Shown piece by piece: positions 37,064 to 46,579 of a DNA stretch of 64,000 nt (position 1 is its first letter; every line of letters starts with the position of its first letter). The DNA comes from Pseudoteredinibacter isoporae (GTDB taxonomy: Bacteria; Pseudomonadota; Gammaproteobacteria; Pseudomonadales; Cellvibrionaceae), in NCBI RefSeq assembly GCF_011602085.1, contig NZ_JAAONY010000001.1, forward strand, positions 124,001 through 188,000, in the 5' to 3' direction. The notes beneath the pieces were generated by a model. It saw only the letters and a list, made by a program, of their open reading frames with translations. It made no database searches and was not told the DNA's origin. Both the position numbers and the translations under genes were made by a program.

Positions 37064-38518
37064 TTAAGGGCGATAAACGCCCACCTGATAACCATCATCC
37101 GCCAGATGACTGGCATGAAGTCGACTCATAATGCCTTTGTCACAGTAGAGATAGTACGGACCACCTTCTTTTAGGCTGGCCGCTTTGCTGCTCAGGCTAT
37201 AGAAAGGGATACAAACCACTTCCTGCCCGTCTTTCATCTTCAACGGGCTTTGATCGACTTCATCCGGGTGACGAATGTCGACCACGATCGCGGCTTCTGG
37301 CAACTCGGCCAAAATCTCCACATCCACACTGCTCTGCTCGGTATCGGCCATGATCTGATCGATGGTTTGCAGACGACGCTCCTCGACAGCACGCTCCAGT
37401 ACGCTGAAATCAAAATTAGCTTCCTGTTCCAGCACATCTGCCATCTTGGCACCAGTGGTGGGCTTCTTGGAGATCACACCACAGTATTCAGGCATAGCGG
37501 CCGCGAACTCTTCCGTGCCGATTTTGCGCGAAATATCAATAATGTCGTTCTTATCCATGGTGATCAGCGGGCGCAGCACCAAAGTATCGGTCACCTTGTC
37601 GATTACCGATAGATTGGTCAGGGTCTGACTGGAAACCTGGGCCACGCTTTCCCCGGTTACCAGTGCCTGGATATCCATCTGCTCAGCCACCTGTTCAGCG
37701 GCGCGCAGCATCATACGCTTCAACACCACCCCCATATGGGAGTTTTTAACATTCTTCAGGATCTCGCCCACCACCTCTTCAAAAGGCACCGTAACAAAGC
37801 GCACTTTGTGGGAAGCCCCAAATTTGTTCCAGAGATAAAAGGCGACTTCTTTCACACCCAATTCGTGTTCACGACCGCCCAGGTTGAAAAAGCAGTAATG
37901 GGTACGCAGGCCGCGCTTGATGGTGAGATAGCTCGAGACCGTAGAATCAAAGCCACCGGAAATCAGTGACAATACCGAGTCCTGGGTACCGATGGGAAAA
38001 CCTCCCAAACCTTGGCGGCGAGCCTCTACCACGTAGAGTTGATCATCCTTTACTTCCAGCTGTACGGTGACATCAGGATTCTTTAAACGCACTCCGGCAG
38101 CCTCAGTGTGCTGATTCAGGCCACCACCGACATAGCGCTCCAGATCGGTGGAGCTGAAATCATGACTTCCTGTACGCTTGACCCGCACGCAGAAGGTTTT
38201 CTCAGTCAGAGCCTCTTTCCAGTGCACCATTGTCTTCTCGAATACATCGTGCTGATCGCCCAGCGGGTATTGGTGCACCAATGAGAAATGGGCAATACCG
38301 GGCGTGGTGGCCAGTACTTGATTGATCTTTTGAATCAGCTGCGGATCATCACCTTCAGCCATGACATCGAGCTTTTCCCAATCCCGGGTAACACGAATGG
38401 ATGGGTCAACCGGGCGCAACAGATCCCGCAGGTTATTGCGCAGCTGCTTGATAAAGCGCTTGCGAACGGGTGCGCTCTTGATGGTGATCTCTGAGAAAAG
38501 TCGAACGATAATGTGCAT
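37064..38518 (-). CDS. thiI: tRNA 4-thiouridine synthase / thiamine sulfur transfer protein ThiI
   Basis: The 484-residue protein has an N-terminal ferredoxin-like and THUMP region, the PP-loop SGGFDSTVSSY near residue 192 for adenylation of tRNA U8 and a C-terminal rhodanese domain with the persulfide-forming Cys459 (YCDKG). The long gammaproteobacterial form with rhodanese supports both tRNA thiolation and thiazole synthesis. It is divergent from glnA. Confidence 0.97.
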   Translation of the reverse strand: MHIIVRLFSEITIKSAPVRKRFIKQLRNNLRDLLRPVDPSIRVTRDWEKLDVMAEGDDPQLIQKINQVLATTPGIAHFSLVHQYPLGDQHDVFEKTMVHWKEALTEKTFCVRVKRTGSHDFSSTDLERYVGGGLNQHTEAAGVRLKNPDVTVQLEVKDDQLYVVEARRQGLGGFPIGTQDSVLSLISGGFDSTVSSYLTIKRGLRTHYCFFNLGGREHELGVKEVAFYLWNKFGASHKVRFVTVPFEEVVGEILKNVKNSHMGVVLKRMMLRAAEQVAEQMDIQALVTGESVAQVSSQTLTNLSVIDKVTDTLVLRPLITMDKNDIIDISRKIGTEEFAAAMPEYCGVISKKPTTGAKMADVLEQEANFDFSVLERAVEERRLQTIDQIMADTEQSSVDVEILAELPEAAIVVDIRHPDEVDQSPLKMKDGQEVVCIPFYSLSSKAASLKEGGPYYLYCDKGIMSRLHASHLADDGYQVGVYRP

Positions 38519-38769
38519 AGGAAGTAGCGTATATTTCAGTCAAAGGACTCGGCCGGGCCGAAGGGCGGGGGATTATAAAACAGTCGACCGGATTTCTCAC
38601 GGTTACTTTTTCATCACTTGCAAGCAGCTCAGAAGCACGACCCGAACCACCTCCTAAGAGACCTGATCCTGCGCACCAAAAGCGCCCGCCAGCCTTTGGC
38701 AATTCGCCCCGGCCCCGACGCTCAAACCATCGCAGCAACCCTTCACAGCGCCCCTTTACAATAACCCAG

Positions 38770-38827
38770 GCACCATTTTGGTGCATCGCAATATAAAAAA
38801 CACCAAATTGGCGCACAACTTTGGTGC
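38770..38827 (+). promoter_or_regulatory. Cluster of three NtrC-like enhancer sites upstream of glnA
   Basis: Site 1, GCACCATTTTGGTGC (38770-38784), is a perfect dyad. Site 2, CACCAAATTGGCGC (38801-38814), and site 3, GCACAACTTTGGTGC (38813-38827), are near-perfect and overlap. The array sits about 50-110 bases upstream of the sigma-54 promoter, the normal enhancer layout for NtrC control of glnA. Confidence 0.85.
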
Positions 38828-38877
38828 CAAGCACGATAAAGCCCACGAATACCGGGTTCAACAAGGTAATTGGCGGC

Positions 38878-38893
38878 TGGCACGATATTTGCC
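38878..38893 (+). promoter_or_regulatory. Sigma-54 promoter of glnA
   Basis: TGGCACGATATTTGCC fits the RpoN consensus, with GG and GC ten bases apart. Transcription would start near 38904, giving a leader of about 87 nt. Confidence 0.88.
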
Positions 38894-38990
38894 AAGTGTA
38901 GATCCGTATGCATTAAGGCCGCACGATCCAATAACGGTTTAGGCCGCGCATGTAAATTAGCCAATGACCATAGCCCCCTGGAGGTTGAAC

Positions 38991-40397
38991 ATGTCAGAGA
39001 ATACCTTAAAGCTGATCGAAGAGAGCGAAGCCCGTTGGGTGGACCTGCGTTTTACCGATACCAAAGGTAAAGAACAGCACGTAACCATTCCCGCTAAAGT
39101 TGTCGATGAAGACTTCTTTGAAGACGGCCAAATGTTTGATGGCTCTTCAGTCGCTGGCTGGAAAGGCATTAACGAGTCTGACATGATTTTGATGCCTGAT
39201 GACGAGTCCGGCGTTTTGGATCCCTTTACCGATGAGCCAACCGTTATCGTTCGCTGTGACATCGTTGAGCCTTCCACCATGCAAGGTTACGAGCGCGACC
39301 CACGCTCTGTTGCCAAGCGCGCAGAAGAGTACCTGAAGTCTACTGGCCTGGGTGATACCGCTTTCTTCGGTCCCGAGCCTGAGTTTTTCGTTTTCGACGA
39401 CGTAAAATGGAAAGACAACATGGGTTCTTGCGGTTACGAAATCAATTCCGAAGAAGCCGATTGGTCTACCGATAAAGAATTCGCCGATGGCAACATGGGT
39501 CACCGTCCACGCGTGAAAGGCGGTTACTTCCCAGTACCACCGGTTGATAGCCTGCACGACATCCGCGCTGCAATGTGTAATGCCATGGAAGCCATGGGCC
39601 TGGACGTTGAAGTTCACCACCACGAAGTCGCGACGGCCGGTCAGTGTGAAATCGGTGTGGTTTTCAACACCATGGTTAAGAAAGCAGACGAAGTACAGAT
39701 CCTGAAATACTGTGTGCACAATGTCGCTCACGCTTACGGTAAAACAGCGACCTTTATGCCTAAACCGGTAGTCGGCGATAACGGTTCTGGTATGCACGTT
39801 CACCAGTCGTTCTGGAAAGATGGCGAAAACCAGTTCGCTGGTAACGGTTACGCTGGCCTGTCTGAAACCGCGCTGTACTACATCGGCGGCATCATCAAGC
39901 ACGCGAAAGCCATTAACGCCTTCTCCAACCCGGGCACCAACTCCTATAAGCGTTTGATCCCGGGTTTTGAAGCACCGGTAATGCTGGCTTACTCTGCTCG
40001 CAACCGTTCTGCGTCTATCCGTATTCCTTACGTTGCCTCTCCAAAGGGCAAGCGTATCGAAGCGCGTTTCGCTGACCCAATCGCCAACCCGTACCTGTGC
40101 TTCGCCGCTATGCTGATGGCTGGCCTGGACGGTGTTCAGAACAAGATCCACCCTGGCGATGCTGCGGACAAGGACTTGTACGATCTGCCTGCTGAAGAAG
40201 CTCTGGCGATTCCACAGGTTGCCGGCAGCCTGCGTGAGGCCCTGGATGCACTGAAAGAAGATCACGAGTTCCTGACTCGCGGTGGCGTATTCACCGAAGA
40301 CATGATCGAAGCGTACATCGACCTGAAGATGGAAGACGTATACCGCGTTGAGCAAACCACTCACCCGGTAGAATTCGACATGTACTACTCTGTATAA
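38991..40397 (+). CDS. glnA: Glutamine synthetase type I
   Basis: The 468-residue GSI-beta enzyme makes glutamine from glutamate and ammonia. It carries the family signatures [26 protein letters not shown] and [10 protein letters not shown] and the adenylylation site Tyr397 in DKDLYDLP, so it is switched by GlnE as in enteric bacteria. ATG at 38991 has GGAGG eight bases upstream and gives the standard length; the longer frame adds nine residues. Control by NtrC and sigma-54 is well supported by the upstream sites. A strong terminator follows. Confidence 0.98.
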   Translation: MSENTLKLIEESEARWVDLRFTDTKGKEQHVTIPAKVVDEDFFEDGQMFDGSSVAGWKGINESDMILMPDDESGVLDPFTDEPTVIVRCDIVEPSTMQGYERDPRSVAKRAEEYLKSTGLGDTAFFGPEPEFFVFDDVKWKDNMGSCGYEINSEEADWSTDKEFADGNMGHRPRVKGGYFPVPPVDSLHDIRAAMCNAMEAMGLDVEVHHHEVATAGQCEIGVVFNTMVKKADEVQILKYCVHNVAHAYGKTATFMPKPVVGDNGSGMHVHQSFWKDGENQFAGNGYAGLSETALYYIGGIIKHAKAINAFSNPGTNSYKRLIPGFEAPVMLAYSARNRSASIRIPYVASPKGKRIEARFADPIANPYLCFAAMLMAGLDGVQNKIHPGDAADKDLYDLPAEEALAIPQVAGSLREALDALKEDHEFLTRGGVFTEDMIEAYIDLKMEDVYRVEQTTHPVEFDMYYSV

Positions 40398-40414
40398 GTC
40401 GCCACGCGATCCCA

Positions 40415-40438
40415 AAGGCCTCTTCGGAGGCCTTTTTT
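40415..40438 (+). terminator. Intrinsic terminator of glnA
   Basis: GGCCTC-TTCG-GAGGCC (40417-40432), extended by A/T pairs, with a stable TTCG loop and six T. Confidence 0.95.
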
Positions 40439-40530
40439 ATTTCCACCTCTCTTTTCTCCTAGCTACCAAGGTATGATCTTTTCCAAGATCCAGCTACGCA
40501 TTTATTACTACTACCGTGCAGACAAAAGCG

Positions 40531-40536
40531 TATAAT
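40531..40536 (+). promoter_or_regulatory. Candidate -10 element before the PLP enzyme gene
   Basis: A perfect TATAAT lies 38 bases upstream of the start codon. No clear -35 element accompanies it. Confidence 0.35.
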
Positions 40537-40573
40537 TACTGCCCTAAAAATGTGCAAATTTGAGTATTAACCC

Positions 40574-41632
40574 ATGAGCCGCCCGCTGTTTGAGGCTTTT
40601 CCCCGCTTAAAGGAACGCATTCCTTTTTTAGCAATCGCCAAGTTACCCACCCCCATTGAGGCTCTCCCTCAACTGGCGCCGAATCTATGGGTAAAACGTG
40701 ACGACAAAACCAACAGCCTGTATGGCGGAAATAAAATTCGGAAACTGGAATTTATTCTGGCCGATGTTTTGCGCTCGGGAAAAAAAGAGTTAGTGAGCTT
40801 TGGCGCCATCGGCACCAATCATGGTGTGGCAACATCGATTTATTGTTTGCAGATGGATATTCCTTTGCAAATGATGTTGTTCGAACAACCCGTTACTCCG
40901 CAAGTGCAACAAAACCTGAAATTAATGCATCGCTTCAATGCGCAATTACATTATCAGGGCTCTTTATTTAAAACCGCTGCAAAATTCTATCTGGGCAAAT
41001 GGTTGCGCGGCCGCGATCGCTATTATCTGTTTGCGGGTGGCTCAACGATTCAGGGTTGCCTTGCTTTTGTGAATGCGGCCTTTGAATTAAAACAACAAAT
41101 CGATGCCGGCTTGCTGCCAGAACCGGACTATATTTACTGCCCGGTGGGCTCCAATGCCACATTAGCCGGATTAACACTGGGCTGTGGTTTGGCGGGCATC
41201 AACAGTCAGCTGATTGGTGTGCGTGTCGCCCCGTCCCATATCGGACCGATTCCCGCCTGCACTTTCAGCACCGTGCGCAAACTGCAGAGAGCCTGTTATC
41301 AATTTCTCTGTGATCTGGAACCACGCATCAAAGAACACAAACTCACCAAGTTTCAATTGATGGACAATTATTATGGCGACGGTTACGGCCACGCCAGCAA
41401 AGAGGGGGAATGGGCCCAGGAGATGTTTGAGCAAGCCGAGCTTGAACTGGATCCCACTTATACCGCCAAAACCGCCGCCGCTGCATTGAACGCTTGCGCC
41501 AACTCCCCGGATAAAAAGATACTCTATTGGCACACTTACAATTCGGCAAACGTCGCAGACATTGCTGCCAAGGCAGATTTGGACAGTATGCCGAAAGCCC
41601 TGCAAGGGTTTATTCAGGAACCTGTCGTATAG
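40574..41632 (+). CDS. PLP-dependent ACC deaminase / D-cysteine desulfhydrase family protein
   Basis: The 352-residue fold-type II enzyme has VKRDDKTNSLYGGNKIRKLE (in part) with the Schiff-base Lys54, then GAIGTNHGVAT for PLP phosphate/substrate contact and a Gly-rich PVGSNATLAG. Family members split 1-aminocyclopropane-1-carboxylate, D-cysteine or related amino acids. The substrate-deciding residues cannot be assigned by eye. It has its own promoter-like element and lies between glnA and the DUF4124 gene. Confidence 0.85.
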   Translation: MSRPLFEAFPRLKERIPFLAIAKLPTPIEALPQLAPNLWVKRDDKTNSLYGGNKIRKLEFILADVLRSGKKELVSFGAIGTNHGVATSIYCLQMDIPLQMMLFEQPVTPQVQQNLKLMHRFNAQLHYQGSLFKTAAKFYLGKWLRGRDRYYLFAGGSTIQGCLAFVNAAFELKQQIDAGLLPEPDYIYCPVGSNATLAGLTLGCGLAGINSQLIGVRVAPSHIGPIPACTFSTVRKLQRACYQFLCDLEPRIKEHKLTKFQLMDNYYGDGYGHASKEGEWAQEMFEQAELELDPTYTAKTAAAALNACANSPDKKILYWHTYNSANVADIAAKADLDSMPKALQGFIQEPVV

Positions 41633-41643
41633 TAGAGCCCAGC

Positions 41644-41664
41644 TGCCCGCTTAGCAGCCGGGCA
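41644..41664 (+). terminator. Weak hairpin after the PLP enzyme gene
   Basis: TGCCCG and CGGGCA form a 6-bp stem with a 9-base loop and a short ATTT tail. Possible terminator. Confidence 0.35.
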
Positions 41665-41734
41665 ATTTCGGCAAGGCACTTTTATTGGCGCCTGCACTCT
41701 AAGTGTCAGCTCTTATCAGCACGGTATATGCACT

Positions 41735-42295
41735 ATGAAGCCTTATTTTGTATTTCTCCTGGCAACGCTCATCGCCGCTCCACTGGCGGCACAAATCTAT
41801 AAGCATGTCGATGAAAACGGCAAGGTCAGCTACAGCGACAAGCCGGCTGAAGATCAAAAGAACGAGCAAGTTGAGTTAAAGCCAATCAACACCACACCCG
41901 GCATGGACCTGGAACAACTCGCCAAGGAAAAACAGAATTTTGTCAGTCATTTCAATGCCGACTACCAACTGTTTCTAAGCAGTCCCAGTGACGGCGCCCA
42001 TATGATGGCCCACCAACGCGACCTGCAAATTGAAGCTGGTTTCACAGTCACTATTCGCAGCAACAGTCCCGATCAGGCCAAGATTGATCAGGAAAAGCAG
42101 GCGGCCATGGCCGCAGCAAAGATTGAGATTTACTTCAATGGAAACAAGCTCGCCAGCGACAACGGCAAAGCCACCATTAAGGAAATTACCCGCGGAGAAC
42201 ATAAGATCACCGCTCGCCTGGTCAATGGCGGCGGCAAAGAGCTGGCCCCGGCCGCTTCCGCTACCGTCTATGTCCATCGCCCTTTGAGACGATAG
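41735..42295 (+). CDS. DUF4124 domain periplasmic protein
   Basis: The 186-residue protein has a signal peptide (cut near AAPLAA, about residue 19) and the DUF4124 motif QIYKHVDENGKVSYSDKP right after it. The remaining region is a beta-rich domain of unknown role (EIYFNGNKLASDNGKATI...GEHKITARL). DUF4124 genes often lie between glnA and glnL in pseudomonads and relatives, as here. The function is unknown. Confidence 0.88.
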   Translation: MKPYFVFLLATLIAAPLAAQIYKHVDENGKVSYSDKPAEDQKNEQVELKPINTTPGMDLEQLAKEKQNFVSHFNADYQLFLSSPSDGAHMMAHQRDLQIEAGFTVTIRSNSPDQAKIDQEKQAAMAAAKIEIYFNGNKLASDNGKATIKEITRGEHKITARLVNGGGKELAPAASATVYVHRPLRR

Positions 42296-42379
42296 GGGCA
42301 ACACCAGACAACAAAACGATACACGCGCCAGCACCAGAGCCTGGCAAACGGAATTACGCCCCAAAAGCCTCCAACCTTC

Positions 42380-42394
42380 GCACCAAATTGGTGC
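42380..42394 (+). promoter_or_regulatory. NtrC-like site upstream of glnL
   Basis: GCACCAAATTGGTGC is a perfect dyad of the same type as the glnA sites and lies 118 bases upstream of a candidate sigma-54 promoter. It points to self-control of the glnLG operon. Confidence 0.75.
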
Positions 42395-42511
42395 GCTCAT
42401 TTCTCAATTTCGCTATCATGCTTAACTCAGCATTATTTTATTGGCCTGAGACCTAAAACTTCCCCTTTAAAAACAACAAGTTAAATCAATATCGGCGAAT
42501 CCTTTCCTACT

Positions 42512-42526
42512 TGGTTTGGTTTTTGC
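42512..42526 (+). promoter_or_regulatory. Candidate sigma-54 promoter of glnLG
   Basis: TGGTTTGGTTTTTGC keeps the GG and GC ten bases apart and the TTTGC of the -12 element, but the -24 box lacks the usual CAC. It would start transcripts about 80 bases before glnL. Confidence 0.45.
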
Positions 42527-42620
42527 TGTATGCAGAGAGATAGGGCAAATATGCGCTGAAGCAAGGCGAGACCTGCCCAACAAGTGGCAAGTGGGCCCTC
42601 AGGACACAGCCCAAAATGCG

Positions 42621-43688
42621 ATGGAGCCTATGAATTACCAACAACTGCTCGATAGCTTGAATACTGCGGTGGTGATCGTCGATCCCCAGCTGCAACTCTT
42701 GCACATGAACCCGGCGGCCGAAAATCTGCTGGCGGTCAGTCGAGCCCAGGTTGCCAATCAATCCTTTCTGGCTTTTTTCCGCGAAAGCGACGAGGCCATT
42801 ACCACCTTGCAGGAAGCCTTGCAGAAACAGAACCAGTACACCAAACGTCGTGCCTGCTGGTTGCTGCCCAATGGCAATCAGTTGACCATCGACTACAGCG
42901 TAACACCACTGGCCGATCAAGACGGCCTGGCGATTGAAATCCAACCCCTCGATCGGCTGTTGCGCATCTCCCGCGAAGAGGCTCTGCTCAGCGCCCAGGA
43001 AACCAGTCGTAACCTGGCCCGCAACATGGCCCATGAGATTAAAAACCCTCTGGGTGGTATTCGCGGCGCAGCACAGTTGCTGTCCAAAGAACTCGACAGC
43101 GAATCCCTCAAGGACTACACCCAGGTGATCATTGATGAGGCGGATCGCCTGCGCAATCTGGTCGACAGAATGCTCGGCCCGAATCAGCCACTGCAACTAA
43201 CCGCGATCAATATTCACGAAGTGCTGGAGCGTATTCTGACCGTTATCCACGCCGAAGTGGGTAATAAGGTTGAGCTACTGAAAGATTATGACCCGAGTAT
43301 TCCAGACCTGCCCGCCGACCCGGAACAATTGATCCAGGCACTCTTGAATGTCGCTCGCAATGCCGTGCAGGCGTTGCTGGAAGCCAATATCGAGACACCG
43401 CAAATTACCCTGCGCAGCCGGGTGCAGCGCCAGTTCACCATCGGCCAGAGTTTTCATCGGTTGGTGGTGCGAGTCGATATTATCGATAACGGCCCGGGCA
43501 TTCCCGACGACATTCTCAGCCACATTTTTTACCCAATGATTACCGGCCGGGCGAATGGCACTGGCCTTGGGCTGGCGATATCCCAACAACTGATCAGCCA
43601 GCATGGCGGTTTGATCGAATGTGAAAGCGAGCCCGGCAACACCCAGTTTTCAATTTACTTACCTCTTGGCAAGGCCTGTGAACCATGA
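42621..43688 (+). CDS. glnL: Nitrogen regulation sensor kinase NtrB (GlnL)
   Basis: The 355-residue kinase has an N-terminal PAS domain (about 5-110), the dimerisation/phosphotransfer helix with His138 in NMAHEIKNPLGG and the ATPase motifs NVARNAVQA, DNGPGIPDD and TGLGLAIS. It phosphorylates NtrC when nitrogen is short and is switched by PII protein. The start at 42621 aligns the phospho-His with the known position in the family (139 in E. coli); 42630, nine bases on, is an alternative with GGAG close to it. Its stop overlaps the glnG start by four bases. Confidence 0.95.
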   Translation: MEPMNYQQLLDSLNTAVVIVDPQLQLLHMNPAAENLLAVSRAQVANQSFLAFFRESDEAITTLQEALQKQNQYTKRRACWLLPNGNQLTIDYSVTPLADQDGLAIEIQPLDRLLRISREEALLSAQETSRNLARNMAHEIKNPLGGIRGAAQLLSKELDSESLKDYTQVIIDEADRLRNLVDRMLGPNQPLQLTAINIHEVLERILTVIHAEVGNKVELLKDYDPSIPDLPADPEQLIQALLNVARNAVQALLEANIETPQITLRSRVQRQFTIGQSFHRLVVRVDIIDNGPGIPDDILSHIFYPMITGRANGTGLGLAISQQLISQHGGLIECESEPGNTQFSIYLPLGKACEP

Positions 43689-45100
43689 ATATGCAAGAGC
43701 AAACCGTTTGGATTATTGATGATGACCGCAGCATTCGCTGGGTGCTTGAAAAGGCACTTCAGCAGGCCAGCATCAAAACTGAAAGTTTCTCCAGTGGCGA
43801 TGACGCCCTGCAACGCCTTGAACATCAACAGCCAACCGTGATCATCAGTGATATTCGAATGCCAGGTACCGATGGTTTGTCCCTGTTGGGACAATTGCAG
43901 GAGCGCTTCCCGAATCTTCCGGTCATCATCATGACCGCACATTCGGATCTGGAAAGCGCTGTTTCGGCCTACCAAAGTGGCGCCTTCGAATACCTGCCCA
44001 AACCTTTCGACATCGACGAAGCTGTCGCCATGACTCAGCGTGCGTTGACCCAAGCCGCAGAACAGATCCAACAGAACCCCAATACCGAGGACAGCGATGC
44101 CGAGATTATTGGCGAGGCCCCTGCCATGCAGGAGGTTTTCCGTGCGATTGGTCGCCTGTCTCAGTCTAATATCACGGTGTTGATTAACGGCCAGAGCGGT
44201 ACCGGCAAAGAGCTGGTGGCACAGGCCCTGCATCGCCATAGCCCAAGACGACAACAGCCTTTTATCGCCCTGAACATGGCAGCCATTCCAAAAGATCTGA
44301 TGGAATCAGAATTGTTTGGCCATGAAAAAGGCGCCTTTACCGGCGCCAGCAGTCAGCGCCAGGGCCGCTTTGAACAGGCCAATGGCGGCACTCTGTTTCT
44401 GGACGAAATCGGCGATATGCCGGCCGATACTCAAACCCGATTGCTGCGAGTACTGGCCGATGGCGAGTTCTACCGGGTTGGCGGCCATGTGCCGGTGAAA
44501 GTGGATGTACGCATCATCGCCGCGACCCACCAGAATCTCGAACAGTTGGTGGCCGATAATCGCTTCCGGGAGGATTTGTTCCACCGCTTGAACGTGATCC
44601 GGATTCACATTCCGACGCTGGCCGAGCGCCAGGAGGACATTCCCAAACTGGCCGAGCATTTTATTCGCCGCGCCTCGAAAGAACTGAATGTGGAACCTAA
44701 AATCCTGCTGCCCCAAACCCAAGCGTTTATGTGCTCCCTCGACTGGCCAGGTAATGTCCGACAACTCGAAAATACCTGCCGCTGGCTGACTGTGATGGCC
44801 TCCAGCCGGGAAATTCATATCGAAGACCTGCCACCTGAACTGTTGGAGAAACAACAAGGTGGCCAAAGCAGCGGCAGCGGTGATTGGGAAAAATGTTTAC
44901 GCCAGTGGGCCGACAATGCCCTGAGTCAGGGTCAAAAAGAAATTCTCAATAACGCCCTGCCAAGGTTTGAGCGCGCCATGATTGAAACCGCGTTAAAGCA
45001 TACCGCTGGGCGCAAACGCGATGCCGCGGTGCTGCTCGGCTGGGGGCGCAATACCCTGACCCGTAAATTGAAAGATCTGCAAATGGAACACAGCGACTAG
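43685..45100 (+). CDS. glnG: Nitrogen regulation response regulator NtrC (GlnG)
   Basis: The 471-residue sigma-54 activator has a receiver domain with Asp56 (ISDIRMPG), a central AAA+ domain with the Walker A GQSGTGKE and the sigma-54-contacting GAFTGA loop, and a Fis-type helix-turn-helix at the C-terminus (ALKHTAGRKRDAAVLLGWGRNTLTRKL, in part). It is the presumed binder of the dyads before glnA, glnL and nrtA in this window. Its 3' end overlaps a convergent gene by four bases. Confidence 0.97.
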   Translation: MNMQEQTVWIIDDDRSIRWVLEKALQQASIKTESFSSGDDALQRLEHQQPTVIISDIRMPGTDGLSLLGQLQERFPNLPVIIMTAHSDLESAVSAYQSGAFEYLPKPFDIDEAVAMTQRALTQAAEQIQQNPNTEDSDAEIIGEAPAMQEVFRAIGRLSQSNITVLINGQSGTGKELVAQALHRHSPRRQQPFIALNMAAIPKDLMESELFGHEKGAFTGASSQRQGRFEQANGGTLFLDEIGDMPADTQTRLLRVLADGEFYRVGGHVPVKVDVRIIAATHQNLEQLVADNRFREDLFHRLNVIRIHIPTLAERQEDIPKLAEHFIRRASKELNVEPKILLPQTQAFMCSLDWPGNVRQLENTCRWLTVMASSREIHIEDLPPELLEKQQGGQSSGSGDWEKCLRQWADNALSQGQKEILNNALPRFERAMIETALKHTAGRKRDAAVLLGWGRNTLTRKLKDLQMEHSD

Positions 45101-45705
45101 GAAAAACGCCATTCCATGTAGCGATGTCCCGGCACTTCGGCAACAGGGGATTGCCGCTCCGCACAAACCTCAAAACCCAGCCGCTCATAGAGACGCTGGG
45201 CGGCGGGGTTTTCCATAGACACATCCAGGGCTAAACCCGCATAACCATTCTCGCGCGCAATATCAGCGGCATAATCAATCAGTTTGGAGCCAATACCCAT
45301 GCCCTGGGCTTCTGGAGCAACAGCGAGATGAGCCACCACCAAAACATCATCCGCCGGTGGTTTGATCACTTCATCAATCACTGAGGAACGTTTTGCCACC
45401 CCCCAGATTCGCCAGCGAAAGAAACTCAATACCGACATAACCGTTGGCAGATACATCGCGCTCAAACCACGACTGTCGTAATTAAACATGGAACCCAGAA
45501 CGCTGCCATTGTGGCGCACCAGCACATGATTACGATGGGAATACTGACCCCGGTGACGCTGAACCGCGTGATAGAGAAAGTCTTGGGCAGCTGGCGTTTT
45601 CTTACCGAAAACATAATCAAAGGCCTTTGGGCCCGAACTGTAGATCAGGCTGGCCATTGCTTCGGCATCTTCCGGAGCAGCGTGTTCAATTTTGAAATTT
45701 TCCAT
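45097..45705 (-). CDS. GNAT family N-acetyltransferase
   Basis: The 202-residue enzyme has the acetyl-CoA loop VAPEAQGMGIGSKLIDYA, matching Q-x-x-G-x-G/A very well, and the C-terminal NPAAQRLYERLGFEV. The N-terminal half (SGPKAFDYVFGK) resembles a group of marine gammaproteobacterial acetyltransferases. The substrate is unknown. ATG at 45705 is preceded by AAGG; the longer frame adds 22 residues without similarity. It overlaps the end of glnG tail to tail. Confidence 0.88.
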   Translation of the reverse strand: MENFKIEHAAPEDAEAMASLIYSSGPKAFDYVFGKKTPAAQDFLYHAVQRHRGQYSHRNHVLVRHNGSVLGSMFNYDSRGLSAMYLPTVMSVLSFFRWRIWGVAKRSSVIDEVIKPPADDVLVVAHLAVAPEAQGMGIGSKLIDYAADIARENGYAGLALDVSMENPAAQRLYERLGFEVCAERQSPVAEVPGHRYMEWRFS

Positions 45706-45831
45706 GGTGCCCTTAGACAGAATTACATCGGCCAACAATGGTGGATGAGGAAAAGCTAAAGCATAGACCACTTATAGGGGCCAAGACTAATCGATTTTGG
45801 TATCCGGAAGGGATTGTGCGGGAACAGACAT

Positions 45832-45860
45832 AAAAAACGCCGCATATAGCGGCGTTTTTT
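45832..45860. terminator. Intrinsic terminator of the secB gene (bidirectional)
   Basis: CGCCGC-ATATA-GCGGCG (45838-45854) is flanked by A and T runs. It lies just after the secB stop on the minus strand. Confidence 0.9.
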
Positions 45861-45876
45861 GAAACAGGCAGAAGGC

Positions 45877-46386
45877 TTAGTGAGTCTCGTCTGCCTGGCC
45901 TTCAGCGGCCTGTTGTTGCTGCTGTTGAACAGCTTGTGCAAACAGGGCGTCGAAGTTAACTGGTGGCAACATCAGGGCCGGGAAGCTGCCCTTACCTACG
46001 ATGTTGTCAATCGCTTCACGTGCGTACGGGAACAGAATGTTCGGACACATGGTGTTCAACACGTGAGTCAGCTGCTGATCATCCAAACCGGTAATGGTGA
46101 AAATACCTGCCTGATGAACTTCGGCCAGGAAAGCGGTCTCTTCGCCCAGCTTAACCGTTACAGTGATGGTCAAGGTCACTTCGTAGTTGTTGTCATCCAA
46201 CTTGTTAACCTTGTTACCCAGCTCCTGATTTACGGCTGGCTGCCATTGCTTGGTGAACGCTTCCGCACCCATTGGGGCTTCGAAAGATACGTCTTTAACG
46301 TACAAACGCTGAACTGCGAATTGTTGACCTGCTTGTTCTTCTGCTGCTGCAGCCGCTGCAGCTTCCTGGTTATGCTCTTCAGCCAT
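45877..46386 (-). CDS. secB: Protein-export chaperone SecB
   Basis: The 169-residue chaperone keeps preproteins unfolded and hands them to SecA. It has the family stretches [16 protein letters not shown] and [14 protein letters not shown]-like [12 protein letters not shown] with the conserved C-terminal half. The N-terminus has an unusual run of Ala and Glu and the C-terminus a run of Gln, both disordered. It is followed in the typical order by grxC and the rhodanese gene upstream on the same strand. Confidence 0.97.
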   Translation of the reverse strand: MAEEHNQEAAAAAAAEEQAGQQFAVQRLYVKDVSFEAPMGAEAFTKQWQPAVNQELGNKVNKLDDNNYEVTLTITVTVKLGEETAFLAEVHQAGIFTITGLDDQQLTHVLNTMCPNILFPYAREAIDNIVGKGSFPALMLPPVNFDALFAQAVQQQQQQAAEGQADETH

Positions 46387-46579
46387 ACTCTTGCCTACTC
46401 TTTAAATTTAAGGTGTTTCACACCCGTTATTGTCTACGTTCGATGTTACGAAACGATAAATCGCTCCGTATTGCTCCTATTAAACCGGTTGATGCCTGAG
46501 CCAAGCCAAAGCTGCCGGGTAATAACGAACAGATTGGGGTGGTTTTTCCGATTTCAAGGCCATCCCCGGGAGTTCTTGA

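Noticed and set aside
39147-40415. 422-codon open frame opposite glnA
   Set aside because: It mirrors the highly biased codons of glnA, has no recognisable domain and no ribosome binding site; glnA is certain.
42507-43196. 229-codon open frame opposite glnL
   Set aside because: Antisense of the PAS/kinase region and it covers the candidate promoter; no domain seen.
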